A stretch of 51,980 nt of DNA from an uncultured Erysipelotrichaceae bacterium (GTDB lineage Bacteria > Bacillota_I > Bacilli_A > RF39 > UBA660), in the NCBI GenBank assembly GCA_902800945.1, contig CADCFX010000005.1, positions 1 to 51,980 on the forward strand. The letters are read 5' to 3'. The position numbers were made by a program, and so were the translations under genes. Below, one piece after another: positions 50,615-51,980 of this stretch. The notes under the pieces were generated by a model, which did no database searches, was not told the origin of the DNA, and was given only the letters and a program-made list of their open reading frames with translations. The first letter of the stretch is position 1; each line of letters opens with the position of its first letter.

Positions 50615-51980
50615 CTATACCTCTTTAGGTAGTTCTACTTGTTCTTCTCCATTTGTTTTATTTTCTACAACATTATTATTTGATTGTATAGTATCATAAC
50701 TTTTTATTTTTGTTTCCATCTTCTTTTTATATCTTATAAAGAAGATAATACCAGCAATAATTATTATTGCTTCAATAATAGATATTATTAAAAATGGATT
50801 TAGTTTCTTTTTCTTTTCTTGACAAGCAATAGTTAATTCTTTATCCCTAGTCTTTACAAAATAATCTGTCCCCTTATCAATTTCAAATACTATATAACCA
50901 TTTACAACCTCGATATTATCTTTAATTTTACTATTACTAGAATCACTATTATTATAATAGTACAATTCTAATCTAGTACCATTCTTATATTTGTCTCCAA
51001 CATATATTTTAACTTTAGTTCCATTAGGGAACTCCTCTTTATGACCAAACTGTATACTAATTCCCTCATCATAATCAAATTTGTTTTTATATTTATCATA
51101 GTTTGTTTCTTTAATTATCTTAGTATTTAAATCTTTAACATTATCTAAATCTTTGCTAGATATAATAAAACTATATACTTCTTTATTCTTATTATCATAT
51201 TTAACAAACCTTACATCTTTACCCTTTTCTTTAATCAATGTTAAAGCATCGGAACTAATGATATCGTCATCTTTTAGCATTATTTCAACACTATCTTCAT
51301 TATTAAGTGCATCCTTTAAGTCGCTTAAATAGTACTTATCTTTCTTTCTGTTTACTACAAGACTATATTCTTTCTTTGTACCATCTTCAGCAATAACTAC
51401 TATCTTAAAATTATTCTCACCTAGAGCTAATTCATGTTCTCCTATTCCCGTAACTGAAGCTTTACTATCTTCAACTACAGCATTAATCTTAATTTTACCC
51501 ACTTGGTTATTAACAACCAATCTATAATTATTATTATCAACCGTTTCCAAGTTATATCCTTCAACATTCAACTCTTTTAAATTAGTATTATTCGATTTCT
51601 TTTCTTCAATCTTCTTCTCGGTTTCTTTATTAATAACCGGTCTAGAAGGAGTTGTAGGTGTAACAGGTGTTGGCGTAGGAGCCGGAGTAGGTGCCGGACG
51701 ATTATCGAACGTTACAGAAACAGAACCAGAGGGATAAGTAGTCACATCTGTATCATAGTCAGTAATATCCCCTGACAGTTTAACAGTTAGTGTTGATGGT
51801 GAATTAGCCGTCAAAGTATATGATTTAGAACAGCTAGCATTACTATCCATATTAAATCCAACAATAGTATCATTAACAGCACCACTTACCGCTAAATTCC
51901 AAGTACCTGCAAAACAGTTAACTGTAACAGTAACACTATCACCAACATAAGCATTTTGCGAACTAATAGAAATATTAGCA
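50615..51980 (-). CDS. C-terminally anchored surface protein, cut at right edge
   Basis: The open frame runs past the right edge, so the N-terminus is missing; 454 residues are visible. The visible part begins in a beta-rich domain (SQNAYVGDSVTVTVNCFAGTW) with two Cys that may pair. A Pro/Thr-rich linker follows (APTPAPTPTPVTPTTPSRP), then a cadherin-like beta-sandwich domain (LKELNVEGYNLETV and GEHELALGENNFKIVV, ending KKEYSLVVNRK), a further domain of about 170 residues, and one membrane helix near the end (LIISIIEAIIIIAGIIFFI) with a basic, then Asn/Glu-rich cytoplasmic tail of about 40 residues. It is anchored by the helix, not by a sortase motif. A binding or adhesive role is inferred. 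Confidence 0.8.
   Translation of the reverse strand, partial: ANISISSQNAYVGDSVTVTVNCFAGTWNLAVSGAVNDTIVGFNMDSNASCSKSYTLTANSPSTLTVKLSGDITDYDTDVTTYPSGSVSVTFDNRPAPTPAPTPTPVTPTTPSRPVINKETEKKIEEKKSNNTNLKELNVEGYNLETVDNNNYRLVVNNQVGKIKINAVVEDSKASVTGIGEHELALGENNFKIVVIAEDGTKKEYSLVVNRKKDKYYLSDLKDALNNEDSVEIMLKDDDIISSDALTLIKEKGKDVRFVKYDNKNKEVYSFIISSKDLDNVKDLNTKIIKETNYDKYKNKFDYDEGISIQFGHKEEFPNGTKVKIYVGDKYKNGTRLELYYYNNSDSSNSKIKDNIEVVNGYIVFEIDKGTDYFVKTRDKELTIACQEKKKKLNPFLIISIIEAIIIIAGIIFFIRYKKKMETKIKSYDTIQSNNNVVENKTNGEEQVELPKEV

Overview
The window reads as a stretch of chromosome from an AT-rich, walled, low-GC Gram-positive bacterium (Bacillota, Bacilli-like). Gene order matches the Bacillus pattern at several places: thiI-nifZ-ezrA-rpsD, rodZ-pgsA-recA, gpsB-rnpB, recU-ponA facing dnaD-nth, and hrcA-grpE-dnaK-dnaJ. 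Genes for peptidoglycan synthesis and division (class A PBP, a VanY-type carboxypeptidase, EzrA, GpsB, RodZ) show a cell wall. TGA serves as a stop (a double TGA ends hrcA, and an ATGA overlap links two ABC genes), so this is the standard bacterial code, not the mycoplasma code. The many Cys-rich secreted proteins of unknown function and the compact genome suggest an uncultured gut-type Bacilli lineage; that last point is inference.

Layout. 1-3.3 kb: a very large pilin-like surface protein, with an exact 87-bp copy of its 5' end at the left edge that starts another copy. 3.3-8.7 kb: a membrane protein, thiI, a rhodanese lipoprotein, a cysteine-desulfurase-like protein lacking its catalytic residues, and ezrA. 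8.8-10.1 kb (plus strand): a small secreted protein, then rpsD with a structured leader. 10.1-15.8 kb: a membrane-anchored protein, a pair of M16 peptidase-like proteins, a membrane-anchored repeat protein and an HD-domain dGTPase-like protein. 15.9-22.4 kb: the heat-shock operon hrcA-grpE-dnaK-pepF-dnaJ under two CIRCE operators. 22.5-27.8 kb: a VanY-type peptidase and three unknown proteins, two of them sharing a module. 27.8-30.9 kb: recA, pgsA, a short RodZ, RNase P RNA and gpsB. 31.1-37 kb: recU-ponA converging on cca-dnaD-nth. 37-41.6 kb: a secreted surface protein, a gene remnant, and thrS preceded by an L29-like small gene under a T-box. 41.8-45 kb: der, two overlapping pilin-like genes, engB. 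45-50.5 kb: membrane and unknown proteins and a three-gene ABC exporter behind a leader with an attenuator-like hairpin. 50.6 kb to the right edge: a C-terminally anchored surface protein cut by the window end.

Most of the window is housekeeping. No insertion sequence, prophage, CRISPR array or tRNA gene was recognised. The points most worth a second look are the duplicated pilin 5' end and giant pilin-adhesin, the catalytically empty NifZ-like protein kept in its ancestral position, the L29-like gene under the threonine T-box, the family of membrane-anchored repeat proteins, and the ABC-operon leader.
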